Notes: a model not told the origin generated them from the letters alone. A stretch of DNA of 14,674 nt from Mediterranea massiliensis (GCA_958402075.1 CATXSD010000061.1:1-14674); one strand, 5' to 3'; positions 1-11,204 are shown, numbered from the stretch's first letter. Numbers and translations: made by a program.

Positions 1-1
1 C

Positions 2-1339
2 ATTAGCCAGCTCAACTCCCTGCAGGGGGCGGGCATCAATGCCATCATCTTCCAGGTGCGCCCCGAGGCCGACGCCCTCTATGCCTCGAAGCTGGAGCCT
101 TGGAGCCGCTTCCTGACGGGCGTGCAGGGGCAGGCGCCGCAACCCTATTGGGACCCCATGCAGTTCATGATAGACGAGTGCCACAAGCGCGGCATGGAGT
201 TTCATGCCTGGATCAATCCCTATCGCGTGAAGACGTCGCTCGACCATCCGCTGGCTCCCCAGCACGTCTACAACCGCCATCCCGAGTGGTTTCTGACGTA
301 CGGCAACCAGCTCTTCTTCGACCCCGCCCTGCCGCAGAGCCGCGACTACATCTGTCAGGTGGTGAGTGACATCGTGTCGCGCTACGACGTCGATGCCATC
401 CACATGGACGACTATTTCTATCCCTATCCCGTCAAGGGGGTGGAGTTCCCCGACACGGCCAGCTTTGCCCGCTATGGCGGCGGATTCGACAACATCGGCG
501 ACTGGCGGCGGAGCAACGTCAACCTGCTCATCCGCAAGATTCACGAGACGGTGCGCGCCCTGAAGCCTTGGGTCAAGTTCGGCGTGTCGCCCTTCGGCAT
601 CTACCGCAACGAGTCGAGCGACCCGCTGGGAAGCAAGACCCGCGGCCTGCAGAACTACGACGACCTCTATGCCGACGTGCTGCTCTGGGCGCGCGAGGGG
701 TGGATAGACTACAACATTCCCCAGCTGTATTGGCAGATAGGCCATCCGGTGGCCGACTATGCCGTGCTGGTCGACTGGTGGGCCAAGCATAGCGGCGGGC
801 GTCCGCTCTTCATCGGCCAGTCGGTGATGAACACCGTCCAGCATGCCGACCCCAAGAACCCCAACATCAACCAGCTGCCCGCCAAGATGGCCCTGCAACG
901 TGCCTACCAGACGATTGGCGGAAGTTGCCAGTGGTATGCCGGTGCGGTGGTGGAGAATGCGGGCAAGTACCGCGACGCGCTGGTGGCCGAGTATCACAAG
1001 TATCCCGCCCTGCCGCCCGTGTTCGACTTCATGGACGACAAGGCGCCCGGCAAGGTGCGCAAGCTGAAGCCCGTGTGGACGGCCGACGGCTACATCCTCT
1101 TCTGGACAGCTCCGAAGTATAAGGACGAGATGGACCGTGCCGTGCGCTACGTGGTCTACCGCTTTGCCGACAAGGAGAAGGTGAACATCGACGACCCGTC
1201 GCACATCGTGGCCATCACCAACCAGCCGTGGTACAAGTTGCCCTACGAAGACGGCAAGACGAAGTACCGCTACGTGGTGACCGCCCTCGACCGTCTGCAC
1301 AACGAGTCGAAGTCGGTGAAGAAGAAAATCAAGCTTTAA
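2..1339 (+). CDS. GHL10/DUF187 family glycoside hydrolase-like protein, 5' end missing
   Basis: The frame is open from base 2, reading ISQLNSLQGAGINAIIFQVR, so the GTG at 56 is not the start and the gene begins before the window. About 445 residues are visible. The N-terminal part resembles the TIM-barrel GHL10 (DUF187, PF02638) family: a QVRPEADALY strand, FHAWINPYRV, an acidic DAIHMDDYFYPYP motif near base 392 (likely active-site acids), FGVSPFGIYRN and WIDYNIPQLYWQIG. The last ~90 residues (PVWTADGYILFW onward) look like a fibronectin-III-type beta domain. E. coli DigH (YddW), a family relative, cleaves denuded peptidoglycan glycan, so an envelope or peptidoglycan role is plausible but inferred. 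No signal peptide can be judged because the N-terminus is absent. The TAA stop (1337-1339) overlaps the stop of the convergent gene. Confidence 0.88.
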   Translation: MSQLNSLQGAGINAIIFQVRPEADALYASKLEPWSRFLTGVQGQAPQPYWDPMQFMIDECHKRGMEFHAWINPYRVKTSLDHPLAPQHVYNRHPEWFLTYGNQLFFDPALPQSRDYICQVVSDIVSRYDVDAIHMDDYFYPYPVKGVEFPDTASFARYGGGFDNIGDWRRSNVNLLIRKIHETVRALKPWVKFGVSPFGIYRNESSDPLGSKTRGLQNYDDLYADVLLWAREGWIDYNIPQLYWQIGHPVADYAVLVDWWAKHSGGRPLFIGQSVMNTVQHADPKNPNINQLPAKMALQRAYQTIGGSCQWYAGAVVENAGKYRDALVAEYHKYPALPPVFDFMDDKAPGKVRKLKPVWTADGYILFWTAPKYKDEMDRAVRYVVYRFADKEKVNIDDPSHIVAITNQPWYKLPYEDGKTKYRYVVTALDRLHNESKSVKKKIKL

Positions 1340-1884
1340 TAAAGTATCAGTCCCGCCACCCCGCAGGCCACAATCATGCCGATGGGGTTCAGCTTGTACT
1401 TCTTGGTGCCCACGAAGGCCACCAGGAAGATGATGCAGCTGATGACGAACGAGCGGGTGTCCTCGGTGGGCGAGCCGAAGTTCTCGGCATTCATCAGCAC
1501 CAGGGCGGCCGAGGCGAGCAAGCCCACCACCGCAGGACGCAGGCCGGCAAAGACGGCCTCTACGGCCGGATGCTTCTGATATTTGAGGAAGAACTTGCTG
1601 ATGGTGAGCATCAGGATGAACGAGGGGAGCACGACCGCAAGGGTGGCGACGATAGAGCCCCACACGCTGCCCGTGGCCGTGAAGCCCACGTAGGTGGCCG
1701 AGTTGATGCCGATGGGGCCGGGCGTCATCTGGCTGATGGCCACGATGTCCGTAAACTCCTGCGGCGTCAGCCAGTCGTAGCGCGTCACGACCTCGCCCTG
1801 TATCATGGAGAGCATGGCATAGCCGCCTCCGAAGCCGAACAATCCTATCTTGAAGAACGTGTAAAATAATTGCAGGTATATCAT
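1336..1884 (-). CDS. Chromate transporter family protein, half-size (second of pair)
   Basis: This 182-residue, very hydrophobic protein has one CHR domain (PF02417). Family signatures visible are LFGFGGGYAM near residue 15, DIVAISQMTPGPIGINSATYVGF around 45-70, a PSF segment near 88 and a RPAVVGLL segment near 116. Short-chain CHR proteins of this size are normally encoded as adjacent pairs that together match one full-length ChrA, often with opposite membrane topologies; the partner lies 45 bp upstream. Known members export chromate by ion-coupled antiport, but many homologues have no tested substrate, so chromate itself is uncertain. The ATG is at 1882-1884 and the weak ribosome-binding context is usual for Bacteroidetes. 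A 10-bp palindrome, TGAAATTTCA, lies at 1891-1900, six bases before the start. The stop overlaps the convergent GHL10 stop. Confidence 0.9.
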   Translation of the reverse strand: MIYLQLFYTFFKIGLFGFGGGYAMLSMIQGEVVTRYDWLTPQEFTDIVAISQMTPGPIGINSATYVGFTATGSVWGSIVATLAVVLPSFILMLTISKFFLKYQKHPAVEAVFAGLRPAVVGLLASAALVLMNAENFGSPTEDTRSFVISCIIFLVAFVGTKKYKLNPIGMIVACGVAGLILY

Positions 1885-1890
1885 AATTCT

Positions 1891-1900
1891 TGAAATTTCA
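1891..1900. repeat. 10-bp palindrome between the two chromate transporter genes
   Basis: TGAAATTTCA is a perfect palindrome, six bases upstream of the second transporter start codon inside the 45-bp spacer. It is short and AT-rich and could be chance. It could also modulate translation of the second partner. Confidence 0.3.
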
Positions 1901-1929
1901 GGGGGTTATGGTTGTACATTTTCTTCTTT

Positions 1930-2481
1930 CTACACTTTCTCCGCGTGTCTTGATTTCCACTTTCCGTAGAAGAATCCGCCTACGCCCGCGGCGATGATGA
2001 TCCAGATGGGCGAGAAGCCCAGGAGCCAGATGAGCAGGGCCGATACGACGGGTATCCACAGGTTGTAGCGGTTGATGCGGGCCGACTTGCCCATGCTGAA
2101 CGTGGGCGCGGCGATGAGGGCCACCACGGCCGGACGGATGCTCTTGAAGATGCGCTCCACCACGGTGTTCTCCTTGAAGTTGTGGAAGAAGAGGGCGATG
2201 GCCAGGATGATGAGAAACGAGGGCAGGATGGTGCCCAGCGCCGTGACAAGGCTCCCGCGGATGCCCCGCAGGCGGTAGCCGATGAAGATGGAGATGTTGA
2301 CGGCCAGGATGCCGGGCGACGACTGGGCGATGGCCAGCAGGTCGATGAAGTCGTCCTTGGCAATCCAGTTGCGCTTCGTTACTATTTCGTTCTCGATGAG
2401 GGGCACCATGGCATAGCCTCCCCCGATGGTAAAGGCTCCTATCTTGAAGAAGATGGAGAATGCTTCCAGATAAATGTTCAT
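1930..2481 (-). CDS. Chromate transporter family protein, half-size (first of pair)
   Basis: This 183-residue membrane protein has a single CHR domain. It shows the family pattern FFKIGAFTIGGGYAM (residues ~11-25), an NEIVTKRNWI segment, AQSSPGILAVN (~52-62), FIGYRLRG, ILPSFLI and a RPAVVALIAAP segment. Its basic C-terminal tail (GKWKSRHAEKV) differs from the tail-less partner, in keeping with unequal topology in paired short CHR proteins. It is clearly homologous to but diverged from the downstream copy, so this is an old tandem duplication. The start at 2479-2481 lies only 12 bp after the stop of the sensor-regulator gene, so the three genes are probably co-transcribed. The substrate is not proven to be chromate. 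Confidence 0.9.
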   Translation of the reverse strand: MNIYLEAFSIFFKIGAFTIGGGYAMVPLIENEIVTKRNWIAKDDFIDLLAIAQSSPGILAVNISIFIGYRLRGIRGSLVTALGTILPSFLIILAIALFFHNFKENTVVERIFKSIRPAVVALIAAPTFSMGKSARINRYNLWIPVVSALLIWLLGFSPIWIIIAAGVGGFFYGKWKSRHAEKV

Positions 2482-2493
2482 GTCTGTTTGTCT

Positions 2494-5400
2494 CTATTTT
2501 TTTGCTTGGTCAGCCGGTTCGCCCTCTCCCTTCGCATATTGGCTGGGGCTCACCTTGTAATACTTCTTGAATACTTCGCGGAAATACTTCACGTCGTTGA
2601 AGCCGGTCAGTTCCGCTATCTCGGTGATGTTGTGCTGCTTCTCCCGGAGCAGCTTGGCGGCCCGCTTCAGGCGGATGATGCGGATGTAGTCGGCGGGTGC
2701 CTGGTCGGTCAGGGCCTTCAGCTTGTTGTAGAAGCTGGTGCGGCTCATGTTCATCAGGGCGCAGAGGGAGTCGACGTTGAAGTCGCTCTTCTCGAGGTTG
2801 TCTTCCACATAGCGCGTCACGGAGGCGATGAACTTCCAGTCGAGGTCGTCCGTGCAATTGTTGCATCCCGATTCCGTCTCGGGTTTCTCGTCGTTCAGGG
2901 CCAGCTTGGTGTATTTGTTGAGCAGCAGGCGGCGGTTTTGCAGGAGGTTGGCGATGGTGGCCCGCAGGATGCCCACGTTGAAGGGCTTCACGATGTATTC
3001 GTCGGCACCCGTCTGCAGGCCTTCGATGATGCTTTGCTCGTTGTTGAGCGCGGTGAGCAGTACGATGGGGATGTGCGAGGTGTTGATGTCCTGCTTCAGG
3101 ATGCGGCAGAGCTCGTCGCCCCGCATCTCGGGCATCATGATGTCCGAGATGATGAGGTCGGGCGCATAGTCCCTCACCACTTCGAGCGCCTGCTTGCCGT
3201 TGTTGCAGGCCTGTATGGTGTATTCGGCCGCGAGGGTATTCTTCAGGTAGTTCCTCAGCTCGTCGTTGTCTTCCACTACCAGTATCTTCGGCAGGGACGT
3301 CGGGGTGACGGCTGGGGCGGCCCGATGGGGCGCTTGGGCTTCGTCGGCCGGTTGTTGCCGCAGGGCGGTGTCGGGCATGGAGTCGGCCGGCATGCCTCCC
3401 GTGATGGCCGCAAAGGCTTTCTGGTAATGCTTCTTGTTCCTGGGGAAGGCTATCTTTACGACAGAGCCCTTGCCCTCGGCGCTGCTGAAGTTGAGGCGTC
3501 CCTTGTGCAGACGCACGAGCTTGCGCACGAGCAACAGGCCGATGCCGCTTCCCGCAATCTTGGAGTTGACGGCGTTACTGCCCCGGAAGTGCATCTTGAA
3601 GAGCTTCTTCTGCTCGTCGGCCGGCACGCCGATGCCCGTATCCCTCACTTCCACGCTCCATTGTTCGGCCGTCTCCGTCGCTACGACGGTCACCCGTCCG
3701 CCGTCGGGCGTATACTTCAGTGCGTTGGAGAGGATGTTCTTCAGGATGGAGTCCATCTTGTCCTTGTCCATCCACACGTTGAGGTATTCGAAATTCTTCT
3801 CGTAGGTCAGGCTGATGCGTCTCACCTTGGCATATTCGCGGAAGATGTTGACGGTTTCTTCCAGGTAGGCACCCAGTTCGTATTCGGCCACGCGGAGCTT
3901 GCCTCCGTACGTGTCCGCACGCTCGAAGTTGATGAGGTTGGTGGTGAGGCGCAGGAGTACGTGGACGTTGCGCAGGGCGGTGTTGATGTTGTTTCGTCCG
4001 CTTTCGCTCAGGGGTTCATGGTTGGCCAGGTCTTCGAGCGGCGCCTTGATGAGGGTCAGCGGGGTGCGGATGTCGTGGGCGGTGTTGATGAAGAAGCGTA
4101 TCTTCTCGTTCGACTCGCGCTTCTGCTTGCGCAGGAGGTAGATGCGCAGGGCCGTGGTCAGGGCGCCCAGTGTGAAGAGGACGTAGACAAGCCACGCCCA
4201 CCAGCTGAACCATACGGGCTGGGCGATGACGATGGGGAGGCTCCGCTCTTCGAGCACCGTGTTGTGGTTCTCGTTGGAGATGGCCCTTACCCGCAGGACA
4301 TATTCGCCGGGGCTCAGGTTGGTGAAGCTGATGATGTTGTTGCGGCCCGGCTGGCTCCACTTGTCGTAGAAGCCTTCCAGCTTCCAGGAGTAGAGCACCA
4401 GCGAGGGATAGTCGTAGTTGATGGACGACACCTGCAGGGAGAAGATGTTCTGGTCGTACTTCAGGCGGAGCAGGTGGGTGTCGTCGATGTCGGTGGTCAG
4501 CGGGGAGTGCTTGTCGCCGGGATAGACGGTTTCGTAGAGCACCTTGAAGTCACTGAACACCATCTTGGTGGTGTAGTGGTCGGGCAGGACCATGTTCTTG
4601 TCGAACTCGATGGCTCCGTCGGTACTGCCGAAGATGAGCTGGCCGTTGCGCCGCAGGGTGCCTGCCGAGGGGTTGAAGTGCTCGGCCTTGAGGCCCTGTT
4701 CCTTCGTCCAGTTGTGGAAGGTCTTGCTATGGGGATTGAAGGTGGTCAGTGCGTTTTCGGTGCTCAGGAAGATGCCTCCCTCGCCGTCGGACAGGATGCA
4801 GTAGACGTTGTTGGAGAGGAGCGAGCTGTTGTCCTTGTTGAAGTGGAAGAACTGCTTCTCGTCGAGGTCGTAGACCAGGAGGCCCGTGTTGTTGGTGCCG
4901 ATGTAGAGCCGACGGTCGGCCGACTGGTAGAGGGAGTAGACGTAGTGCGACTCCACGGGCAGCTCGATGTATTCGGCCTTCCCGCTCTTCTTTTCGAGGC
5001 GGTAGAGGCCGTTGACGGTGCCCACCCACAGGTGGGCGGAGTCGTTTTCGGCCAGGGCGGTGATGTCCGAGAAGCCTTCGACGAGGCGCACCTGCCGTTG
5101 CCGGTAGTCTATCTCCTTGAGGTTGTAGTAGCCGCCTGCCCATATCTTTCCGTCGCCGGTCTTCAGGATGGCACGGATGTACTTGTCGGCGCGGATGCTG
5201 GCATTGCCCATCGAGCCGGGGGTGAAGAATTGCACCGTGCGGCTACGTTTGTCTATCTGGTAGATGCCCGAGGAGTATCCGCCCGCCCAGATGATGCCCG
5301 GCTCCACCTCGCAGAGCGAGATGTAGGAGTGGCTTTTGTTGGGGTTGGCGGGGTCGAACATGCTCAGGAAGGAGGTCCATTGCTCCTGCCGGTCGTTGTA

Positions 5401-6525
5401 GAGGCTGATGCCGTTGTCGGTGGCAAACCACAGGTCGCCGTCGCGGTCCTCGATGATGGCGTTCACGCGGTTGTTGACGAGCGACTGGCGGTTGCCGATG
5501 GAGTGCTTGATCCATTGGAAGTCGGTATAGCGGTTGTCGCGCACGGTGATGCCGATGGGGAAGTTGGCCATCCAGATGCGTCGTTCGTCGTCGATGTAGA
5601 GGTCGGTGATGCTGTTGCCGTTCATGGCGTTGTAGCGGTTGTAGTCGGCGGTGATGTAGGGCTCGCATTCGTAGGTGTCGGTGTTCAGGCGGTAGACGCC
5701 CGCGCCGTCGGTGGCGATGAGGAGGGTGTTCCGGCCGAAGTCGCGGATACAGTTGATGGTGATGTCGGTCAGCTCCGTCTGTAGCTGGTCGAGGCGGTGC
5801 CGGTTCAGGTCGTACACGAAGATGCCTTTCAGGAACGTGCCGATGAACACTTTCCGCGTGGCCTTGTCCAGGTAGAGCTCGTTGACCTGGAGGTTCAGCG
5901 CGTCGAGCTTGTCGCAAGGCTCCAGTTGCAGGATGCCGTCCTTCAGCGTGGCGTAATGTACTCCGTGGTCGGTGCCGATGAAGTAGTGGGTGTCGTCGGT
6001 CTGCAGGATGCTGGTGATGTTCTCGTCCACCCGGTTGCGGATGTAGGTCACCTGGCCGTTGCGGCTGTTGTAGAGGTATATCAGGTGGCGGGTGCAGAGC
6101 CATATCTGCCCCCGGTTGTCCACATAGCCGTAGCTGACGGGGGTATTGTGTTCCTTGTCGGCCTGCTGGGGAAGCTTGTAGGCCAGGCGGAAGCGGTCGT
6201 GCCGGGCATCGTAGCGGAAGACGCGTCCCTTCTTGCCGATTTCCCACAACACACCTTCCGTGTCCAGGTAGAGCCAGTTCAGGTTGATGGCCGAGTTGAG
6301 TTCTTCCTCTCCGTCCATCAGCTTGTAGTGCTTGAAGTCTTTCCCGTTGTAGCGGTCGAGGCCTTCGGGCGTCAGGAACCACATGTAGCCTTTCCGGTCC
6401 TTCTCGATGGCATACACCTGCCGGTTGCTCAATCCGTCTTCCACACCTATATATTTATAGGTCTGTGCGCGGACGACGGCGGGCAGCAGATACAGGACAA
6501 CAATCAGCAGGATATACTTCTTCAT
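2494..6525 (-). CDS. Hybrid two-component system (HTCS) sensor kinase/response regulator/AraC regulator
   Basis: This 1343-residue one-protein signalling system is taken from the ATG at 6523-6525, because it opens with a signal peptide (MKKYILLIVVLYLLPAVVRA). A frame extending to 6672 lacks any such logic. In order: periplasmic beta-propeller repeats (~22-650, recurrent IWL, LWFATD and YIGT blades), a Y_Y_Y domain (~705-768), one membrane helix (~772-797), a HisKA box FFINTAHDIRTPLTL with phospho-acceptor His817, HATPase with N-box (~925-940), G1 DTGIGVP (962-968) and G2 GSGIGLLLV (992-1000), a receiver domain (~1080-1195) with acidic pocket near 1085, Asp1128, Thr1158 and Lys1180, and an AraC DNA-binding domain (~1228-1334). 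All catalytic residues are present. Family members usually sense glycan fragments and activate polysaccharide utilisation loci; here the co-oriented neighbours are CHR transporters. No convincing promoter was found upstream. Confidence 0.95.
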   Translation of the reverse strand: MKKYILLIVVLYLLPAVVRAQTYKYIGVEDGLSNRQVYAIEKDRKGYMWFLTPEGLDRYNGKDFKHYKLMDGEEELNSAINLNWLYLDTEGVLWEIGKKGRVFRYDARHDRFRLAYKLPQQADKEHNTPVSYGYVDNRGQIWLCTRHLIYLYNSRNGQVTYIRNRVDENITSILQTDDTHYFIGTDHGVHYATLKDGILQLEPCDKLDALNLQVNELYLDKATRKVFIGTFLKGIFVYDLNRHRLDQLQTELTDITINCIRDFGRNTLLIATDGAGVYRLNTDTYECEPYITADYNRYNAMNGNSITDLYIDDERRIWMANFPIGITVRDNRYTDFQWIKHSIGNRQSLVNNRVNAIIEDRDGDLWFATDNGISLYNDRQEQWTSFLSMFDPANPNKSHSYISLCEVEPGIIWAGGYSSGIYQIDKRSRTVQFFTPGSMGNASIRADKYIRAILKTGDGKIWAGGYYNLKEIDYRQRQVRLVEGFSDITALAENDSAHLWVGTVNGLYRLEKKSGKAEYIELPVESHYVYSLYQSADRRLYIGTNNTGLLVYDLDEKQFFHFNKDNSSLLSNNVYCILSDGEGGIFLSTENALTTFNPHSKTFHNWTKEQGLKAEHFNPSAGTLRRNGQLIFGSTDGAIEFDKNMVLPDHYTTKMVFSDFKVLYETVYPGDKHSPLTTDIDDTHLLRLKYDQNIFSLQVSSINYDYPSLVLYSWKLEGFYDKWSQPGRNNIISFTNLSPGEYVLRVRAISNENHNTVLEERSLPIVIAQPVWFSWWAWLVYVLFTLGALTTALRIYLLRKQKRESNEKIRFFINTAHDIRTPLTLIKAPLEDLANHEPLSESGRNNINTALRNVHVLLRLTTNLINFERADTYGGKLRVAEYELGAYLEETVNIFREYAKVRRISLTYEKNFEYLNVWMDKDKMDSILKNILSNALKYTPDGGRVTVVATETAEQWSVEVRDTGIGVPADEQKKLFKMHFRGSNAVNSKIAGSGIGLLLVRKLVRLHKGRLNFSSAEGKGSVVKIAFPRNKKHYQKAFAAITGGMPADSMPDTALRQQPADEAQAPHRAAPAVTPTSLPKILVVEDNDELRNYLKNTLAAEYTIQACNNGKQALEVVRDYAPDLIISDIMMPEMRGDELCRILKQDINTSHIPIVLLTALNNEQSIIEGLQTGADEYIVKPFNVGILRATIANLLQNRRLLLNKYTKLALNDEKPETESGCNNCTDDLDWKFIASVTRYVEDNLEKSDFNVDSLCALMNMSRTSFYNKLKALTDQAPADYIRIIRLKRAAKLLREKQHNITEIAELTGFNDVKYFREVFKKYYKVSPSQYAKGEGEPADQAKK

Positions 6526-6559
6526 GATGGACAGGCGGCGAACGGAATGGTTTCTAAAT

Positions 6560-6573
6560 GGGACAAGTGTCCC
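6560..6573. promoter_or_regulatory. Dyad symmetry in HTCS leader
   Basis: GGGACAAGTGTCCC has 6-bp arms around a 2-base centre. It is followed directly by the smaller dyad CCCTTGCAGGG (6571-6581). Both lie 35-50 bp before the HTCS start. They could be an operator or a small leader hairpin; no function can be assigned. Confidence 0.3.
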
Positions 6574-6593
6574 TTGCAGGGAAAAACAGAGAT

Positions 6594-6679
6594 AAAGAGG
6601 ATGTATCAAAAAAATGAGAAAGTATCCATGTCTTGTCATTGCATGCTGATGAACTTTTTCATTTTGATACACCCTCTTT
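6594..6679. repeat. Long imperfect inverted repeat between purL and HTCS (terminator-like or MITE-like)
   Basis: The arms are 6594-6623 and 6652-6679. The outer 18 bases are AAAGAGGATGTATCAAAA on the left and AAAGAGGGTGTATCAAAA on the complement of the right, one mismatch apart. The inner part continues as ATGAGAAAGT against ATGAAAAAGTT after a 3-base A insertion, leaving a ~28-base loop. On the minus strand it follows the purL stop by 15 bases and ends in a T-rich stretch, so it can act as the purL terminator. The long arms and larger loop also suit a very small non-autonomous element. No convincing target-site duplication was seen. Confidence 0.6.
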
Positions 6680-6694
6680 CCTGATTATTCTCAG

Positions 6695-10399
<3,705 letters not shown>

Positions 10400-10403
10400 A
10401 TTT

Positions 10404-10419
10404 TTTATAGCGCTATAAA
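10404..10419. promoter_or_regulatory. 16-bp perfect palindrome at the purL translation start
   Basis: TTTATAGCGCTATAAA is fully self-complementary and ends four bases before the purL ATG (10397-10399). It lies in the expected ribosome-binding window and downstream of the predicted transcription start. It could be a binding site for a dimeric repressor or a structure hiding the start codon. No known purine regulator site is being claimed. Confidence 0.45.
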
Positions 10420-10444
10420 TGATGATAATAATCGTTGTCGTCGC

Positions 10445-10475
10445 GGCCCTGGGGCTGAATGCCTTTCCCCCGGCC
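10445..10475 (-). promoter_or_regulatory. GC-rich hairpin in the purL leader
   Basis: On the minus strand GGCC-GGGG can pair with CCCC-(AG)-GGCC across a ~13-base loop. This gives an 8-bp GC stem with a 2-base bulge just downstream of the predicted transcription start. It may stabilise the 5' end or take part in leader control. It has no following T-run, so it is not an obvious terminator, and it does not resemble a known purine riboswitch. Confidence 0.35.
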
Positions 10476-10485
10476 TTTCGTGTTG

Positions 10486-10516
10486 CAAAGATAGTATAAT
10501 CGGGGGGAAGTACAAA
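10486..10516 (-). promoter_or_regulatory. purL promoter, Bacteroidetes type
   Basis: On the minus strand the -33 box TTTG (10513-10516) is separated by 19 bases from the -7 box TATCTTTG (10486-10493), the Bacteroidetes primary sigma consensus. The ATG is 86 bases downstream. Sequence upstream and between the boxes is nearly the same as in the promoters near 11205-11367. Confidence 0.75.
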
Positions 10517-10565
10517 ATGAAAACGAAGTTTTTGATTTTATACATCCGGGGCGGCGCCTGTCTTT

Positions 10566-10588
10566 CAAAAGAGGGTGCAATTCCCCTC
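10566..10588 (-). terminator. Possible weak terminator of the toxin-antitoxin operon
   Basis: On the minus strand GAGGG (10584-10588) and CCCTC (10571-10575) pair around an 8-base loop and are followed by TTTTG. The stem begins within the toxin stop codon. A 5-bp stem is weak, so this is only a candidate. Confidence 0.35.
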
Positions 10589-10910
10589 ATCCCTTCAGGG
10601 GCTCCGCCAGGCGGGACGGCTCGCGGCGGGTGTCCCACAGGTCGGTGATGTAGAGGGTGTCGTGGGGCAGGTCGATATAATAGATGAGCTTGAAATGTTC
10701 GTGGACGACAAGTGAGCGGTACTGGTGGCGGGGACGGTTGGCCAGCAGGGGTTCTGCTTTCCCCATGTAGGGGTTGGATGCCAGCAGGGGTTCGTAGGAC
10801 TTGACCCGGTTGTAAAATAGGGTAGTGGCGCGGATGCCAAACAGCTTCGCGCCTTGTGCCAGGGCCGTGTCCAGTGCTCGGCCGGCTCTTCTGCTCCATT
10901 TCACTTGCAT
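10587..10910 (-). CDS. RelE/ParE-family toxin of a type II toxin-antitoxin system
   Basis: This 107-residue basic protein has the RelE/ParE fold pattern: N-terminal strand QVKWSRRAGRALD, two helices, then SNPYMGKAEPLL, QYRSLVVHEHFKLIYYI and DTLYITDLWDTRREP, a C-terminal block typical of Bacteroidetes members. Family toxins either cleave ribosome-bound mRNA (RelE) or poison gyrase (ParE); sequence alone does not settle which. The ATG (10908-10910) lies inside the last codons of the antitoxin gene, a 10-bp overlap that couples translation. The gene appears intact. The usual regulation would be autorepression by the antitoxin-toxin complex at the promoter near 11205. Confidence 0.88.
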   Translation of the reverse strand: MQVKWSRRAGRALDTALAQGAKLFGIRATTLFYNRVKSYEPLLASNPYMGKAEPLLANRPRHQYRSLVVHEHFKLIYYIDLPHDTLYITDLWDTRREPSRLAEPLKG

Positions 10911-11182
10911 AGCCAGGGGTATTTTCGCTCCATTTTTTTGAATAATTCTTGGCCGGACAATGTTTCTCCCGCCTCGATTTCCGCTTCCGCCTCGTCAATC
11001 CTGGCGTTCAGCTCCTTCAGGGTATAGGGCTCCGCGGGTTCGGAGACATGGGAAGGGGCAGGACGGTTGGCACACAGGCGGTTGAAGCTCTGCCTCAATT
11101 GTCTGAGTACGTCCGCGTCTTCTATTTCCAGTATGTCGCGCAAGAGTTCGCGGCGTAGGGTTTCCGTTTCGAGTGTATTCAT
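10901..11182 (-). CDS. Antitoxin partner of the RelE/ParE toxin
   Basis: This 93-residue acidic, helix-rich protein starts MNTLETETLRRELLRDILEI and ends with EAEIEAGETLSGQELFKKME and RKYPWLCK. The C-terminal half (~52-90) looks like the toxin-wrapping segment. The N-terminal ~40 residues form predicted helices that would dimerise or bind DNA, though no clear HTH, ribbon-helix-helix or Phd motif is recognisable. Assignment rests mainly on position: directly upstream of the toxin with a 10-bp overlap. Unusually for this clade there is a good ribosome-binding site, AAGGAGA, about 8 bases before the ATG at 11180-11182. The promoter lies 22 bases further upstream. Confidence 0.82.
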   Translation of the reverse strand: MNTLETETLRRELLRDILEIEDADVLRQLRQSFNRLCANRPAPSHVSEPAEPYTLKELNARIDEAEAEIEAGETLSGQELFKKMERKYPWLCK

Positions 11183-11204
11183 TTGTCTGTCTCCTTTCTT
11201 GTTG

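Noticed and set aside
2182..5784. A 1200-codon open frame on the plus strand, antisense to the HTCS gene
   Set aside because: It is antisense to a gene with complete, ordered domains. Its product is a biased run of V, E, D, G, H and L without recognisable motifs. Long opposite-strand frames are expected in GC-rich genes with strong codon bias.
6541..6600. HTCS promoter with TATCTCTG as -7 box
   Set aside because: The box departs from consensus and no TTTG lies 19-21 bases upstream; the sequence is better explained as the edge of the inverted repeat.
6526..6672. N-terminal extension of the HTCS by 49 residues
   Set aside because: It would place the signal peptide internally and would read through the inverted repeat; the start at 6525 gives a standard signal peptide.
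10405..10998. A 197-codon minus-strand frame running across the toxin-antitoxin genes and the purL promoter
   Set aside because: It crosses the purL promoter region in a different frame from the recognised toxin and is rich in P, R and H, as out-of-frame translations are.
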